Notes: generated by a model not told the origin, from the sequence alone. A stretch of DNA of 64,000 bases from Thermotalea metallivorans (GCF_001562415.1 NZ_LOEE01000027.1:62001-126000), one strand, 5' to 3'. Shown: positions 8,701 through 18,404, counted from the first letter of the stretch. Made by a program: numbers and translations.

Positions 8701-9126
8701 TTAATCCCCTACAACGGTAATCAGCCTGTTTCCCACATCCCTAAGTTTTCGCTCCCCTAGGGTCTCGAAAGCTACTGCCAGAATAGTTTTGATGACGCCT
8801 TCATCCTCATCATATTCATAGGCATAATAATAGGCAATCAGGTCCTCCGGCAAGTTTTCCTCGATCTCTACCGCATACTCATCCGCCTTATTCATTAGCT
8901 CCGATATAAATTCCTCTTCATCTGTTTCTATATCCAAATCAAATCCCTCCTCCTGGAGGTCTTTTTTTAGGTTTTCCCCATCGCACTGAAGAATAAAGGC
9001 CAAAACATCTTCTCTTTTTGTTCGTTTGGAAATATCGGCGACCACATCAAATTCTGTATTTTCCTTGATAATCTTTGCAATTTCTTCAAAGGCATACTGC
9101 TTATTTTTTTCTCTAATGATGCTCAT
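8701..9126 (-). CDS. Acidic conserved hypothetical protein
   Basis: No recognised domain. A 141-residue, strongly acidic, soluble protein (clusters ETDEEEF, YDEDEG) with predicted alternating helices and no Cys pair or signal. The open frame begins seven codons further upstream, but AGGGGTG lies eight bases before the Met of MSIIREKN, so the start is taken at 9126. It lies immediately upstream of the NTF2-like gene. Function unknown. Confidence 0.6.
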   Translation of the reverse strand: MSIIREKNKQYAFEEIAKIIKENTEFDVVADISKRTKREDVLAFILQCDGENLKKDLQEEGFDLDIETDEEEFISELMNKADEYAVEIEENLPEDLIAYYYAYEYDEDEGVIKTILAVAFETLGERKLRDVGNRLITVVGD

Positions 9127-9168
9127 ATATTTCACCCCTGCTTTCATAAATAGTATCCACTCTATTGC

Positions 9169-9510
9169 TTATTCAATCTTTACACCAAAGTTGGCCAACA
9201 GGATCACATCCTCCGTGCCTTGATTGAACAGTCCGTGCACTTGGCCGGCGGGTGCTGCAATCATATCCCCTGCCGATAGCTCCACCCTTTCCCCATTGAC
9301 AAGCACAGAGGCCTTTCCTTGCAGAATAAAAAATGCCTCCGCTACATCATGGGCATGGGTCCGTATTTCCCCTTGGGGCTCAATTTTTATATACTTGTTC
9401 GTAATGCCCATGCCATGCTGCCCGGTCAGCATATCCTTTACGTATACTCCCGGAAAAGTAGGATGCTTCACCCATTCCATATCTTGCACATGAAATACCA
9501 GTGTCTTCAT
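9169..9510 (-). CDS. Cupin-domain protein
   Basis: Small single-domain cupin, 113 residues. The two cupin motifs are visible: EIRTHAHDVAEAFFILQGKASV (residues 49-70, two His and a Glu as probable metal ligands) and GDMIAAPAGQVHGLFN (81-96, third His). Such proteins bind a metal and are used as sugar isomerases, dioxygenases or sensor domains; the substrate cannot be deduced. A strong GGGGGG ribosome binding site precedes the ATG. It stands between an unknown gene and the spore photoproduct lyase gene without evident operon links. Confidence 0.82.
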   Translation of the reverse strand: MKTLVFHVQDMEWVKHPTFPGVYVKDMLTGQHGMGITNKYIKIEPQGEIRTHAHDVAEAFFILQGKASVLVNGERVELSAGDMIAAPAGQVHGLFNQGTEDVILLANFGVKIE

Positions 9511-9607
9511 TTATCTTCCCCCCTCGCCCTGTTTTATTCCATTGTACCATATCCTTGTTTTTATCACAATTGGGCCACCCTCTGGTTCAGCAATCCTTTC
9601 CATAATG

Positions 9608-10633
9608 TTATGTAAAATATTCAATATGCCCATTGGGAAAATATTGCATAATCAATTCCGACAGGTATTCTTTCATCTCCTCGGCAACATCCTTGGGATA
9701 AACATATTTTGCCCGCCCATACTTTCCAAATTTCAATACCCGCTTCCCTTCATCCATATCCAACTTGGTATTGGGATACCTCTTTCGGATGATTTCCTTG
9801 GCATTGCGGGTAAAACGATGCTGGATAAGCTCAAAGGTGATAGCTTCTCTTCCCGCAAAGTTCAAATGTTGCCGCAGTTCTTCCATCAATTTTTTGTATC
9901 CTTCCCTCCATTTTTCATGAAGAAGAATGGGAGCAATAATAAATCCCAGGGGATAACCTGCTTTTCCCATTTTTTCCGCCGCCTTCAATCGTTCTTCAAG
10001 GGGGTGGGTATTATGCTCAAACTGGTCCACCACATACTGGGAGTTAACAGAGAACCTGAATCGAGTATTCCCTTGGTGTTTTGCATCCAGTAGAGAATCT
10101 ACATTGGAAAATTTGGTCACCACCCTTAGTTTTCCTTTCTCCAAAGTGCCAAAATGTTCGATAGTATCCCTTAAAGCTCCTGTAATGTGTTCTACTCCTA
10201 AGGGATCTCCCGTACTGGCTGCCTCAAAGACAGTTGTCTCGGGAAGCCTGTTTTCAATGTATTGACGGATGGTTTGGAAAATTTCCTCTATATTCACATA
10301 GACCCTGACATAGGGTCTTTTCCCTTGGGTAGTAAACAAATAACAATACTCACAGTTGCCGGGACAATTGGTCACCAGGGAAAATTGGTAATGGGCCGAA
10401 GGTTTGCATACATCCAATGAAAGGCTCTTTTTCGTTCCCACCACCAAAGTCTTTTTGGCATTGGAAAATTTTTCCCTATCGGTATCGCCGGGAATATTCC
10501 TCACTTGATGATGGGATGTAGTCTTCAAAATAGGAATATCATGTTCCATGCAAAATTTGTAAATCCTCTCCCCCATAGGAAATTCCAAGGCTGCTGGTTC
10601 AAAATAAACACGATCCGGCATCCAAAGTTTCAT
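9608..10633 (-). CDS. splB: Spore photoproduct lyase (radical SAM)
   Basis: Repairs 5-thyminyl-5,6-dihydrothymine in spore DNA during germination, using a [4Fe-4S] cluster and S-adenosylmethionine. The radical-SAM motif CPGNCEYC gives Cys90, Cys94 and Cys97, the same numbering as the Bacillus enzyme. Residues 137-144 read EAASTGDP, where Bacillus has EASCTSDP with the H-donor Cys141, so that Cys is Ser here. Cys76 (LDVCKPSAHYQ) is present and matches the region of the alternative donor reported in Clostridium acetobutylicum. Length 341 is full. Strong evidence for an endospore former. A shared terminator follows its promoter region upstream. Confidence 0.93.
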   Translation of the reverse strand: MKLWMPDRVYFEPAALEFPMGERIYKFCMEHDIPILKTTSHHQVRNIPGDTDREKFSNAKKTLVVGTKKSLSLDVCKPSAHYQFSLVTNCPGNCEYCYLFTTQGKRPYVRVYVNIEEIFQTIRQYIENRLPETTVFEAASTGDPLGVEHITGALRDTIEHFGTLEKGKLRVVTKFSNVDSLLDAKHQGNTRFRFSVNSQYVVDQFEHNTHPLEERLKAAEKMGKAGYPLGFIIAPILLHEKWREGYKKLMEELRQHLNFAGREAITFELIQHRFTRNAKEIIRKRYPNTKLDMDEGKRVLKFGKYGRAKYVYPKDVAEEMKEYLSELIMQYFPNGHIEYFT

Positions 10634-10727
10634 GGGCCATCGCCCCTTTCTATTTCTTGATCAAATATTTTTCTCTACCTATCTTCTTCACTTTCTTCGT
10701 CCTTTATGCAGATCATTTCTTCTTCCT

Positions 10728-10764
10728 AAAGAAAAAGACAGCCGGAAAGGCTGCCTTTTTCTTT
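10728..10764. terminator. Bidirectional-type hairpin upstream of splB
   Basis: AAAGAAAAAG-CAGCC, GGAA loop, GGCTG-CTTTTTCTTT. It lies between the divergent splB and the chemoreceptor gene, so it terminates neither obvious gene; it may end a short transcript or insulate the two promoters. Confidence 0.6.
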
Positions 10765-10792
10765 GATGAGTTGTGGGTGGGAATAAGGTGTA

Positions 10793-10816
10793 TTTAAAAG
10801 TCTTTCGACTTTTAAA
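10793..10816. promoter_or_regulatory. Perfect palindrome, possible operator
   Basis: TTTAAAAGTC and GACTTTTAAA form a perfect 10-bp inverted repeat around TTTC, about 90 bases before the -35 of the chemoreceptor promoter. No poly-T tract follows, so a protein-binding site is as likely as an RNA hairpin. Confidence 0.35.
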
Positions 10817-10905
10817 CTATCTTTATCTATTTTCATGATTTCCAAAATATATATTTTTATTCATGTTTTTTAGATTTTTTTTGTGGTATATACTTAGGGG
10901 AGCGG

Positions 10906-10934
10906 TTGTTGACCGACCGATTCTGTAATATAAT
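10906..10934 (+). promoter_or_regulatory. Sigma-A promoter of the H-NOX chemoreceptor gene
   Basis: TTGTTG, 17-base spacer, TATAAT. An AAGGAGG ribosome binding site follows, ahead of the ATG at 10993. Confidence 0.7.
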
Positions 10935-10992
10935 AAGGATGTACATACAAGTATTTCCAAAGAAATTATACATACCGCAAGGAGGATAAGAT

Positions 10993-12807
10993 ATGAAGGG
11001 TACAGTAGTGTCTACATGGATCAGCAGTCTTGAAAATCTCTATGGGAAGACCGTTGTAGAAAAAGCAGTGCAGAAAATCGGCTGGGAAACCGATCGGATA
11101 ATTACTCCATTAGAAGATATCCCCGATCATCAACCGAAGGAAATCGTAGAAGAAGTTGCAAAAACTTTAGGGAAAACAGCAGGTGAAGTATGGCGGGAAA
11201 TCGGCAGAAGCAATATTAAAACCTTCCAAAAGTGGTTTCCGTCCTATTTTGAGCGATTCAGCTTAAAAGGATTTCTTATGATGATGGATGATGTCCATGC
11301 CCAATTGACAAAAATGATTCCGGGTGCAAAACCCCCCAGACTGATTGCCAAAGAAACAGGGGACAAAGAAATTGAAATTCTCTATGAATCAAAAAGAGGG
11401 ATGTTCGATTATTTCCTCGGTCTGCTGGATGGCAGCGCTATATTTTTTAACGAAAAGATTATAACGGATGTTCTAGAAAAAGGTACATACCCCGATGGAA
11501 GAGCTTACCTAAAGGTGAAGATTCGATTGGAGAAGGACAATCGAACACTTCAAAAATACCTTGCAAACCAAATTCTTTCCTTTGGTTTCATCAAGAGTAT
11601 ACCTTTCAAAATCGCCGCTGTGGTTGCTCTCATATCCTTTGCAGCACCTTATTTAAAGGTAGGCAGCAATACCTTCTTGAATCAAGTGATTTTTACTGGT
11701 TTTATATTTTTTGTTTCCTTTGCAGCCAGTGCTACCATACTTTCTCCTATTCAATCCATCAAAAAAGAATTGGACATGCTGTCCAACCTTGATTTTGCCA
11801 GCAACTTTCAGATTAAGACAGGAGACAGCTTTGAAAACTATATCCATGAGATTAATACAATGAAGGACAAGATAAAAAAGGATTTTCTATTTTTAAAAGG
11901 CGGTACCGACGATATGTATAATTTTACACGGAAATTCTCTGAAATCGCAAAAGATATGAAAGAAGTTTCCGACGGCATAGCGGACTTGGTTCAGGAAGTA
12001 GCCAACGGCGCCATGCACCAAGCAGAAGAGACGGAAAAGTCTGTCCATATTTTGAATGATAACATTGAAACCCTAAACCAACTGGCTTCACAGGAGGCCA
12101 GAAGCAAGCAGCAGTTGGAGTCAGCCGTAGAGGACATCCGCACCTCCTTCCGAAAAATCCAAAATGTAGCCGCCATGCTCCTCCATATCAAAGATGATTT
12201 TTCCGCTGTCAATGCCCAAGGGGAAGATTTATCCAAGCGAGCCCAAGGTATTATCGATATTGTAACCACCGTAGAACAGATTTCTGATCAAACAAACCTG
12301 CTGGCACTAAATGCTGCCATTGAAGCTGCCCGGGCCGGAGAAATGGGCAGAGGTTTTACCGTTGTGGCCGAAGAAATTCGCAAACTGGCTGAAAATTCAA
12401 AGGATGCCGTAAAAACTATTAATGAAAGCCTTCAATTATTTACTTCCGATGTGAAAAGCATGATCGCACAAGTTACAAACCAATTTCACCGATTGGAGGA
12501 AAGCAACAAAACACTGGCTGCCGTTGCTTCTGACAACGAAAAAGCCACAAAGGAAATTACCCTTGTATCCGATCAAATTGTCGAACTTGTAGAGGCATTA
12601 TCCTTAGAAACAAGAAAAATATCGGACGTATTCCAAAATATACATTCCTTGGCGGCTATTGCCGAAGAAAATTCTGCCGCTACCCAGGAAATGAGTGCCA
12701 ATGTCATACAGTATTCCAGCAGGATTAAAGACTTAACCGATTATATACAGCAACTGGAGACATTGACCAGCAATCTGAAGATAGAATTAAAAAAATACAA
12801 AATATAA
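10993..12807 (+). CDS. H-NOX (heme gas-sensor) methyl-accepting chemotaxis protein
   Basis: Residues 1-185 are a heme-nitric oxide/oxygen binding domain, followed by two membrane segments (about 205-222 and 231-252) and a cytoplasmic signalling domain with the conserved hairpin tip ([20 protein letters not shown], 431-450). Proximal heme ligand His102 and the heme-propionate motif Y131-x-S133-x-R135 are present. Trp9, Asn74, Pro115, Tyr140 and Leu144 fall at exactly the residue numbers known from the O2-binding Caldanaerobacter (Thermoanaerobacter) H-NOX. It therefore probably senses O2 (or NO) and drives aerotaxis-type avoidance through CheA/CheW, which are not encoded here. No clear HAMP domain was seen. 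Single-gene unit ending at a terminator. Confidence 0.95.
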   Translation: MKGTVVSTWISSLENLYGKTVVEKAVQKIGWETDRIITPLEDIPDHQPKEIVEEVAKTLGKTAGEVWREIGRSNIKTFQKWFPSYFERFSLKGFLMMMDDVHAQLTKMIPGAKPPRLIAKETGDKEIEILYESKRGMFDYFLGLLDGSAIFFNEKIITDVLEKGTYPDGRAYLKVKIRLEKDNRTLQKYLANQILSFGFIKSIPFKIAAVVALISFAAPYLKVGSNTFLNQVIFTGFIFFVSFAASATILSPIQSIKKELDMLSNLDFASNFQIKTGDSFENYIHEINTMKDKIKKDFLFLKGGTDDMYNFTRKFSEIAKDMKEVSDGIADLVQEVANGAMHQAEETEKSVHILNDNIETLNQLASQEARSKQQLESAVEDIRTSFRKIQNVAAMLLHIKDDFSAVNAQGEDLSKRAQGIIDIVTTVEQISDQTNLLALNAAIEAARAGEMGRGFTVVAEEIRKLAENSKDAVKTINESLQLFTSDVKSMIAQVTNQFHRLEESNKTLAAVASDNEKATKEITLVSDQIVELVEALSLETRKISDVFQNIHSLAAIAEENSAATQEMSANVIQYSSRIKDLTDYIQQLETLTSNLKIELKKYKI

Positions 12808-12829
12808 TTTTTTCTTTCCGACCGAAGAA

Positions 12830-12858
12830 AAGTACGGGAAATCCGTGCTTTTTTTTTG
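12830..12858 (+). terminator. Terminator of the chemoreceptor gene
   Basis: GTACGG / CCGTGC stem with a five-base loop, followed by nine T. Confidence 0.85.
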
Positions 12859-12959
12859 CATATTTCTCCTCCCTTCCCATAATGTGTTATCTACAGTGCC
12901 GGCGAAGGATTCATGTTTTTTAAAAAACAAGGAAATAATATGATTGAGGTGATTATACT

Positions 12960-13700
12960 ATGAAAAAAATATTCATCATATTTGCAACAGTAATTCTGAT
13001 CCTTGCCGCATGTACTCCCGTAAGACCACAGCAGAGGCCCATGGTTACACCCCAGGCTTCTTCCATTTTCAAAAAAGGGAGTGTGGAGCAAATCAAGATT
13101 ATTGCCGACCAGGCTCCTTTAAGAACCGGTCATTCCACAAACTATCCCATCATTCGGCAGCTTCCCAAAAACAATGTCTATCGGGTGCTTCGTGACAGGG
13201 AAGGTTGGTATGTGGTAGAAACCGATGACGGTCAAGTAGGCGCGGTAGAGGCAAAACAAGCAAAACCCTATATTGAACCTCCCAGCATGGCCGACCAGCA
13301 GCAGAACATTGCCCAGCTGACGCCCAATGAGGAGGAAATGCTTCGTCTTCTCAACGGTGAAAGGGTAAAGCGAGGATTAAATCCATTAAAGCTTGACATG
13401 GAAATTACGAAGGTAGCAAGACTAAAATCCCAGGATATGATTGATAACAACTATTTCAGCCACAATTCTCCCACCTATGGAAGTCCTTTCGATATGATGA
13501 AGCAATTTGGCATCAAGTATATCTATGCGGGAGAAAATTTAGCGGGCAATCCATCTGTGGCAAATGCCCATGAATCCCTTATGAATTCTCAAGGACATCG
13601 AGAAAATATCCTGAATCCTAATTTTACCCATATCGGTATCGGTATTCGTGAAGGCTCCCGATATGGCAAAATCTGTACCCAGATGTTTGTGGGAAGATAG
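12960..13700 (+). CDS. SH3b- and CAP-domain lipoprotein (YkwD-like)
   Basis: Signal peptide MKKIFIIFATVILILAAC with lipobox LAAC (Cys18), then an SH3b domain (about residues 42-95, ADQAPLRTGHSTNYPIIRQLP onward) and a C-terminal CAP/SCP domain (about 115-246). CAP landmarks are LLNGERVKRGLNPLKLD, YFSHNSPTYG, AGENLAGN and SQGHRENILNPNFTHIGIG; the two His and acidic residues of the CAP cavity are present. Homologues are secreted, often sporulation- or wall-associated (YkwD/SafA-type neighbours), and biochemical function is unclear. SH3b suggests cell-wall binding. The ATG follows GAGGTG. The next gene is 15 bases downstream. Confidence 0.85.
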   Translation: MKKIFIIFATVILILAACTPVRPQQRPMVTPQASSIFKKGSVEQIKIIADQAPLRTGHSTNYPIIRQLPKNNVYRVLRDREGWYVVETDDGQVGAVEAKQAKPYIEPPSMADQQQNIAQLTPNEEEMLRLLNGERVKRGLNPLKLDMEITKVARLKSQDMIDNNYFSHNSPTYGSPFDMMKQFGIKYIYAGENLAGNPSVANAHESLMNSQGHRENILNPNFTHIGIGIREGSRYGKICTQMFVGR

Positions 13701-13715
13701 GAAAGGGGTTTATTC

Positions 13716-14051
13716 ATGAGACATGAAATAGACAGCGAAAAACATCGCAATAATTTGTTGAAAACCGTTGAAGGAACAGCATGGATTCTATGCGATGCTC
13801 TAAAGACAATGGTGCATCACAATATCATACCGGATGAAGATGCTTCAAAGGCACCGGCATCCAAACTGGCCCAGCATATGGCAGAAATTTTTGAAGTCCT
13901 GTCAGAATGCGAAGAACCTGCCGTCATTGACTATACTGCCGACAGGATGCTTCGATTTGCAGACAAGGAGCAGGACAAGCTTGTGCAATATGTGAAAAAT
14001 TATATGGGGGACAATCCTTTGGCAGAACGCATTTTGCGGCGCCGATCATAA
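13716..14051 (+). CDS. Conserved hypothetical small helical protein
   Basis: Unrecognised. 111 residues, predicted all-helical and soluble, with mixed charge. An N-terminal amphipathic helix (HRNNLLKTVEGTAWILCDAL) and a basic tail (ERILRRRS) are the only notable elements; the single Cys gives no metal site. GAAAGGGG precedes the ATG, 15 bases after the CAP-protein stop, so the two genes are probably co-transcribed and end at the terminator at 14049. No function is proposed. Confidence 0.65.
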   Translation: MRHEIDSEKHRNNLLKTVEGTAWILCDALKTMVHHNIIPDEDASKAPASKLAQHMAEIFEVLSECEEPAVIDYTADRMLRFADKEQDKLVQYVKNYMGDNPLAERILRRRS

Positions 14052-14080
14052 AAAAGCCCAAAAATCCGGGCTTTTTTTAT
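14049..14080. terminator. Bidirectional terminator
   Basis: AAAAAAGCCC and GGGCTTTTTTT flank an eight-base loop between convergent genes. Confidence 0.85.
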
Positions 14081-15321
14081 TCGTTCTTTTTCTGAATCTG
14101 TATCCCTTGCTTTATCTTTTCGTTAGGCGACAAAATGACCTCTTCTCCCTGTTGAAGACCTTTGACAATTTCCACACGCTCTCCGCTTTCAATCCCCTTT
14201 TCGATCTTTCTTAATACCGCTGTACCCTTCTGGTTTACAAAGACAGCATGGTTTCCTTCATATTCAAAAACAGCATTTTCTGGTATCCACAGTACCTCCG
14301 GCTTTATTTGGGTAATGATGCGAATATCCACCTCATAGTCGGGCTTTAACTTTCCGCCTTTGCCTGCTTCTGAAAAATCTATTTCAATCTTCACCCTCTT
14401 CTGCTCAATCCCCAGATCAGATATTTTGCTGAAGGCCTTGGGATATATTTTTCTCACAACGCCTTTCAGATCTTTGATCCCCAAATCATCACTCCAGATG
14501 ACAACAGGAGCCCCTTCTGTCACCTCTCCAATCTCACGGATTAAAATATCACTTTCTATATATAAATCATCTCTGTTTCCAATCTCAAAGAGGGCCATTC
14601 CCGGCTGGATATATGTCCCCGTTTCTATTGCTTTTGCCATAACCATACCCTCTCGGGGTGCTCGAATAATTAAATTTTCCTTTTTTTGATAGAGCAAATC
14701 AATTTGGGACTGAATCTGACTGATTCTGGCTTCATATTGCTTTCTCTGCTGGGTTGAAATACCTTTTTCCACCATTTCCAAATCGCTTTTGGCACTTTCT
14801 AAAGCAGCCTCTTGCAAATGCAAATTTGCCAATGCACTCCTATAAGTTTCATAGCTGACGGCTCCCTCTTCATAGAGTCTTCTGCTGTTGTCAGCCGCCC
14901 TTTTTGCCTCTTCATAAGAGACCGTAGCACTCTTTACGGCAGCCTGCATCTTTCGCACCACTTGCCCGTCACTAGGTTTTAATGCCTCCTGATACTGGGC
15001 CATAGCCGCCTCCTTTTCTGCCTTCAGCCCTTCCAATTGTATGCTCAATTCTTTTTCATTCAATTTTGCCAAAATGTCCCCTGCCTTTACTTGATCCCCC
15101 ACCTGCACCAAGATTTCTGCCACTTTTCCCCCTTCGGAGGCATAAATCGTCGTCTGCTGTTCCATTTTCACGATGCCTACTTCTTCAATATACTTTTCAA
15201 GCTTTCCCTTTTCCACTGGAAAAGTCTCTACTTCCAGCCTTTGATTTCTTCCTATGGCAAAATAGGCAATGCCTATCACGCCTAGGATGGCTAGGACAAG
15301 CCATAGCTTTTTTCTCTTCAT
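14077..15321 (-). CDS. ABC-exporter membrane-fusion (adaptor) protein, MacA/HlyD-like
   Basis: Periplasmic-adaptor-type subunit of a tripartite-like ABC exporter in a Gram-positive cell. An N-terminal membrane anchor (LWLVLAILGVIGIAYFAIG, residues 5-23) is followed by a split lipoyl/barrel-sandwich domain (TIYASEGGKVAEILVQVGDQV and LIIRAPREGMVMAKAIETG). Between them is a long coiled-coil hairpin (about 80-215), and a beta-barrel and C-terminal domain follow. Length 414 is normal. It is the third gene of a three-gene minus-strand operon with a permease and an ATPase (12-base and overlapping junctions), so it very likely extrudes a lipid, peptide or drug with them. Confidence 0.85.
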   Translation of the reverse strand: MKRKKLWLVLAILGVIGIAYFAIGRNQRLEVETFPVEKGKLEKYIEEVGIVKMEQQTTIYASEGGKVAEILVQVGDQVKAGDILAKLNEKELSIQLEGLKAEKEAAMAQYQEALKPSDGQVVRKMQAAVKSATVSYEEAKRAADNSRRLYEEGAVSYETYRSALANLHLQEAALESAKSDLEMVEKGISTQQRKQYEARISQIQSQIDLLYQKKENLIIRAPREGMVMAKAIETGTYIQPGMALFEIGNRDDLYIESDILIREIGEVTEGAPVVIWSDDLGIKDLKGVVRKIYPKAFSKISDLGIEQKRVKIEIDFSEAGKGGKLKPDYEVDIRIITQIKPEVLWIPENAVFEYEGNHAVFVNQKGTAVLRKIEKGIESGERVEIVKGLQQGEEVILSPNEKIKQGIQIQKKNE

Positions 15322-15333
15322 TTTCTCTCCCTC

Positions 15334-17691
15334 CTAGGAAACACGATTCTTTAATGCGTCGATAAAATTAATGCTGTAGATTTTCTTTAAAGTAGCCAGC
15401 TGGGCAACTAAGACAAAGCCAAGGGTAGCAACCGCCGCTATGATATAAGTCTTCGGCGTCAATATCACAGGAATCGTATACATATCGGTGTTAAAGGCTT
15501 CCGCTATGCCCTTTATCATGCCGTATCCCACAGGCATGCCTATCACGATGCCAATGGCGGCCATCAGCATATTTTCCTTGGTAATCATCTGATATATATT
15601 CTTTTTGTCAAATCCTAAGACCCTCAAAGAGGAAAATTCCATGCTCCGTTCTGCAATACTGATGATGGTAGAATTATATACAATGGCAAAGCCTAAACTC
15701 CCCCCGAAGAGCATCAGCACTCCCGTTGCATAGATGGCAGAATCTAAAAACTGCAAAAAAGCATTTTTCATATCTTCCACCGATTGTACAGCGGAAATAT
15801 ACTTGATATTTTTTAACTTCTCTTGAACATGATCCTTTGCCCTTACAGATACGCCTGTAACCATACCCTTTTCCGCCAAGGTATTCTCCATCTCATCAAT
15901 ATTCATATAGGCATTGATCCCTAAATACTGCTTGATAATTCCCTTTACCTCCACCGTGATGTCATCTTTCTTTGGCATAAAATTCTTGATCGTAATTCTA
16001 TCCCCTACTTTTACCTGGAGCCCCTTGGCCAATCCCTCTGTAACAAATATCCCTTTCTCCGGAAGCATGATCCTCCGTTGGAATTCGTCTCTAAAGTCAT
16101 AGAATCGGGTATTTCTTGGCACACCGATAATGTTCACCACCTTTTTTCTCCACCCCTTTCGCAGCTCAAAGGGATATTCCAGCTTTGGTTCTATATGCTC
16201 TGTTTCAATCAGCTGTTTTATCTCCACCATCACCTTCCGATTCATGGGTTTTGCAAAATCAATGGTATAATCCATTTTCTGAAATTCTCCGTAATGCAAA
16301 GAAAACATGGCGCTCATGGCATTGCCCTGGGCTATGGGTACCAGGATGATTCCATAGGTTAATGCAATACCGCATACCAGAAAGGCAAACCGCCTTTTAC
16401 TTCGGGCAATATTCCTGATGACCATCTTCCAGCTAAAGCTAACACGGGACCAAAACCATTTTGCCTTTTCTAAGAAGATCCTTTTTCCGGCCTTCGGTAT
16501 CTCGGGACGCATAGCATCGGCAGGCATAATTTGCAATACAGGTTTGGCTCCCATCAGTCCTGCAAAAACACAAAAAACACTGGTGAACAGGATGGCATAA
16601 AACATGTATCCATAGTAGATATCTATCTTTAAAAAGGGTATGTTATAAAACTGGGCATAGGTCTTGGCCAACAAGCCAGACAGCAGAATCCCTCCTATAT
16701 TTCCCATCAAAGCTCCTGTAATGCCGATAACCAAAGCAAACTTCACATAATGGGATAAGATCTCATCATTTCCGTATCCCATGGCCTTCAGCACGCCGAT
16801 ATAGATCCGGTCATTTTTTACAATTCTTGTCAGCATGATATAAATAATCATAGCAGCGACTATCAAAAACAGCATGGGAATGGCCGTAGAAGTCTTTTCC
16901 AACTGATTGAGTTCTTCCGTCAACATTCGATGACTCAATTGGTCTTCCCGTTCCACGATCCGTTTTACTCCATAGCGGTCCAATTCCTCTTCAAGCATTC
17001 TCACAACATCGTCGATTCTATCATGATCCTTCACCTTGATTAGAATCTCATTATAGCTATCCCTATATCCAAAGGTCGCCTGGGCAAAATTTTCGCTTAC
17101 ATAGACCACGCCGAATTTTTCCGGTGCCGGCAGCAGGGCCTGCTCATTCTCCATAAGATAGATATACTCGGAGCTAGCGGCAATACCTGCCACATCCAAC
17201 TGCACCATTCTCCCGTTGATATAAGGGGTAATTTTGTCTCCTACAGCAATACCCCTGGCTTTGGCAAACTGTTCCAGCACAATGGCTTTTTTCAATTCTC
17301 CATGGATATCTTTTCCTTGGAGCATATATAAATCATTTATCTTTTTCTGACTCTCGGGAAGAGATACTATTCTCACCCTTACCTTTTCATGGGCATCGTC
17401 CACCTTCAAGGGCACATCAAAGCTGATTCGACCTTGGACCTCTCCAATGCCTTCCATTTCCCGTAGTCTGTCTAGAGCACCTCTGGGTATTTTGACCACT
17501 TGAACAAAAATATCCCCAAAATTGGTCTGACTATAGTAATCCTCTACCGTATTCTTCATATTCATGGCCGTCATACTAAAGGAAACGTATATGCACAACC
17601 CTAGCGCAACCACTACGGCAATGGAGATGAACTGTCCCTTGGCATGCTTTAACATTCGAAACAACCGAACATCCAGTTTGCCCATTACCAT
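15334..17691 (-). CDS. ABC transporter permease, FtsX/MacB type (duplicated)
   Basis: 785-residue permease with two FtsX-type units. TM1 near residues 21-41 is followed by a large extracytoplasmic domain (about 45-260), three TMs (about 270-395), a second TM near 440, a second extracytoplasmic domain, and three more TMs ending near residue 775. This is the long 'two-FtsX' architecture of Gram-positive lipid/peptide exporters rather than a 400-residue MacB half. It overlaps the ATPase gene by seven bases and is followed 12 bases later by the adaptor gene. Substrate unknown. Confidence 0.88.
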   Translation of the reverse strand: MVMGKLDVRLFRMLKHAKGQFISIAVVVALGLCIYVSFSMTAMNMKNTVEDYYSQTNFGDIFVQVVKIPRGALDRLREMEGIGEVQGRISFDVPLKVDDAHEKVRVRIVSLPESQKKINDLYMLQGKDIHGELKKAIVLEQFAKARGIAVGDKITPYINGRMVQLDVAGIAASSEYIYLMENEQALLPAPEKFGVVYVSENFAQATFGYRDSYNEILIKVKDHDRIDDVVRMLEEELDRYGVKRIVEREDQLSHRMLTEELNQLEKTSTAIPMLFLIVAAMIIYIMLTRIVKNDRIYIGVLKAMGYGNDEILSHYVKFALVIGITGALMGNIGGILLSGLLAKTYAQFYNIPFLKIDIYYGYMFYAILFTSVFCVFAGLMGAKPVLQIMPADAMRPEIPKAGKRIFLEKAKWFWSRVSFSWKMVIRNIARSKRRFAFLVCGIALTYGIILVPIAQGNAMSAMFSLHYGEFQKMDYTIDFAKPMNRKVMVEIKQLIETEHIEPKLEYPFELRKGWRKKVVNIIGVPRNTRFYDFRDEFQRRIMLPEKGIFVTEGLAKGLQVKVGDRITIKNFMPKKDDITVEVKGIIKQYLGINAYMNIDEMENTLAEKGMVTGVSVRAKDHVQEKLKNIKYISAVQSVEDMKNAFLQFLDSAIYATGVLMLFGGSLGFAIVYNSTIISIAERSMEFSSLRVLGFDKKNIYQMITKENMLMAAIGIVIGMPVGYGMIKGIAEAFNTDMYTIPVILTPKTYIIAAVATLGFVLVAQLATLKKIYSINFIDALKNRVS

Positions 17692-18404
17692 TCAATCCTT
17701 TCCGGCGGCAGGGGATGGATATTTTCTTTTATCTCCACAATCCTGCCGCTGCGCATTTTAATCACACGATCCGCCATCTCCCCGATGGGTGTATTATGGG
17801 TAATAATGACCACCGTCTTATGGAATTGCTTATTGATTTTGTGCAGCAAAGATAAAGTCATGATTCCCGTTTGAAAATCCAAAGCACCAGTAGGTTCATC
17901 ACATAAGAGGATCAAGGGATTTTTGGCCACTGCCCTGGCAATAGCTACCCGCTGTTGCTCTCCGCCGCTCATCTGTGAGGGAAAATGATCCTTTCTATCC
18001 CCTAGCCCTACTTCCTCCATAATATGGTCAATGTCCAAGGCATCCTTACAGATTTCCGTAGCCAGCTCCACATTCTCCCGGGCCGTTAAATTGGCAATCA
18101 GATTATAAAATTGAAATACAAAACCCACCTTATCCCTTCGATAGACCGTCAGCTGCCGGTCGTTATAGTTCGTAATTTCCTGCCCCTGGATAAAAACATT
18201 GCCTTTCGAAGGCGAATCCATTCCCCCCAATATATTTAAGAGGGTACTTTTTCCCGATCCGCTGGGACCCAAAATAACGACAAACTCCCCTTCGTACAGC
18301 TCAAAACTTGCATCCTGCAGGGCATGAACAACTACTTCCCCCATCTGATAGGTTTTGCTGACGTGCTCCACCCGCATTAAAACTTTTTTGTCCATCATCA
18401 TCAT
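17685..18404 (-). CDS. ABC transporter ATP-binding protein (MacB/LolD type)
   Basis: Cytoplasmic ATPase for the FtsX-type permease. Walker A is GPSGSGKST (about residues 46-54), Q-loop FQFYNL, signature [14 protein letters not shown], Walker B LLCDEP and the H-loop VIITHN. Length 239 is typical for MacB/LolD-type ATPases. The open frame starts with four consecutive ATG codons behind AGGAG; the third or fourth (18398 or 18395) has the best spacing, so the true N-terminus may be MMDKK or MDKK. Confidence 0.93.
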   Translation of the reverse strand: MMMMDKKVLMRVEHVSKTYQMGEVVVHALQDASFELYEGEFVVILGPSGSGKSTLLNILGGMDSPSKGNVFIQGQEITNYNDRQLTVYRRDKVGFVFQFYNLIANLTARENVELATEICKDALDIDHIMEEVGLGDRKDHFPSQMSGGEQQRVAIARAVAKNPLILLCDEPTGALDFQTGIMTLSLLHKINKQFHKTVVIITHNTPIGEMADRVIKMRSGRIVEIKENIHPLPPERIEW

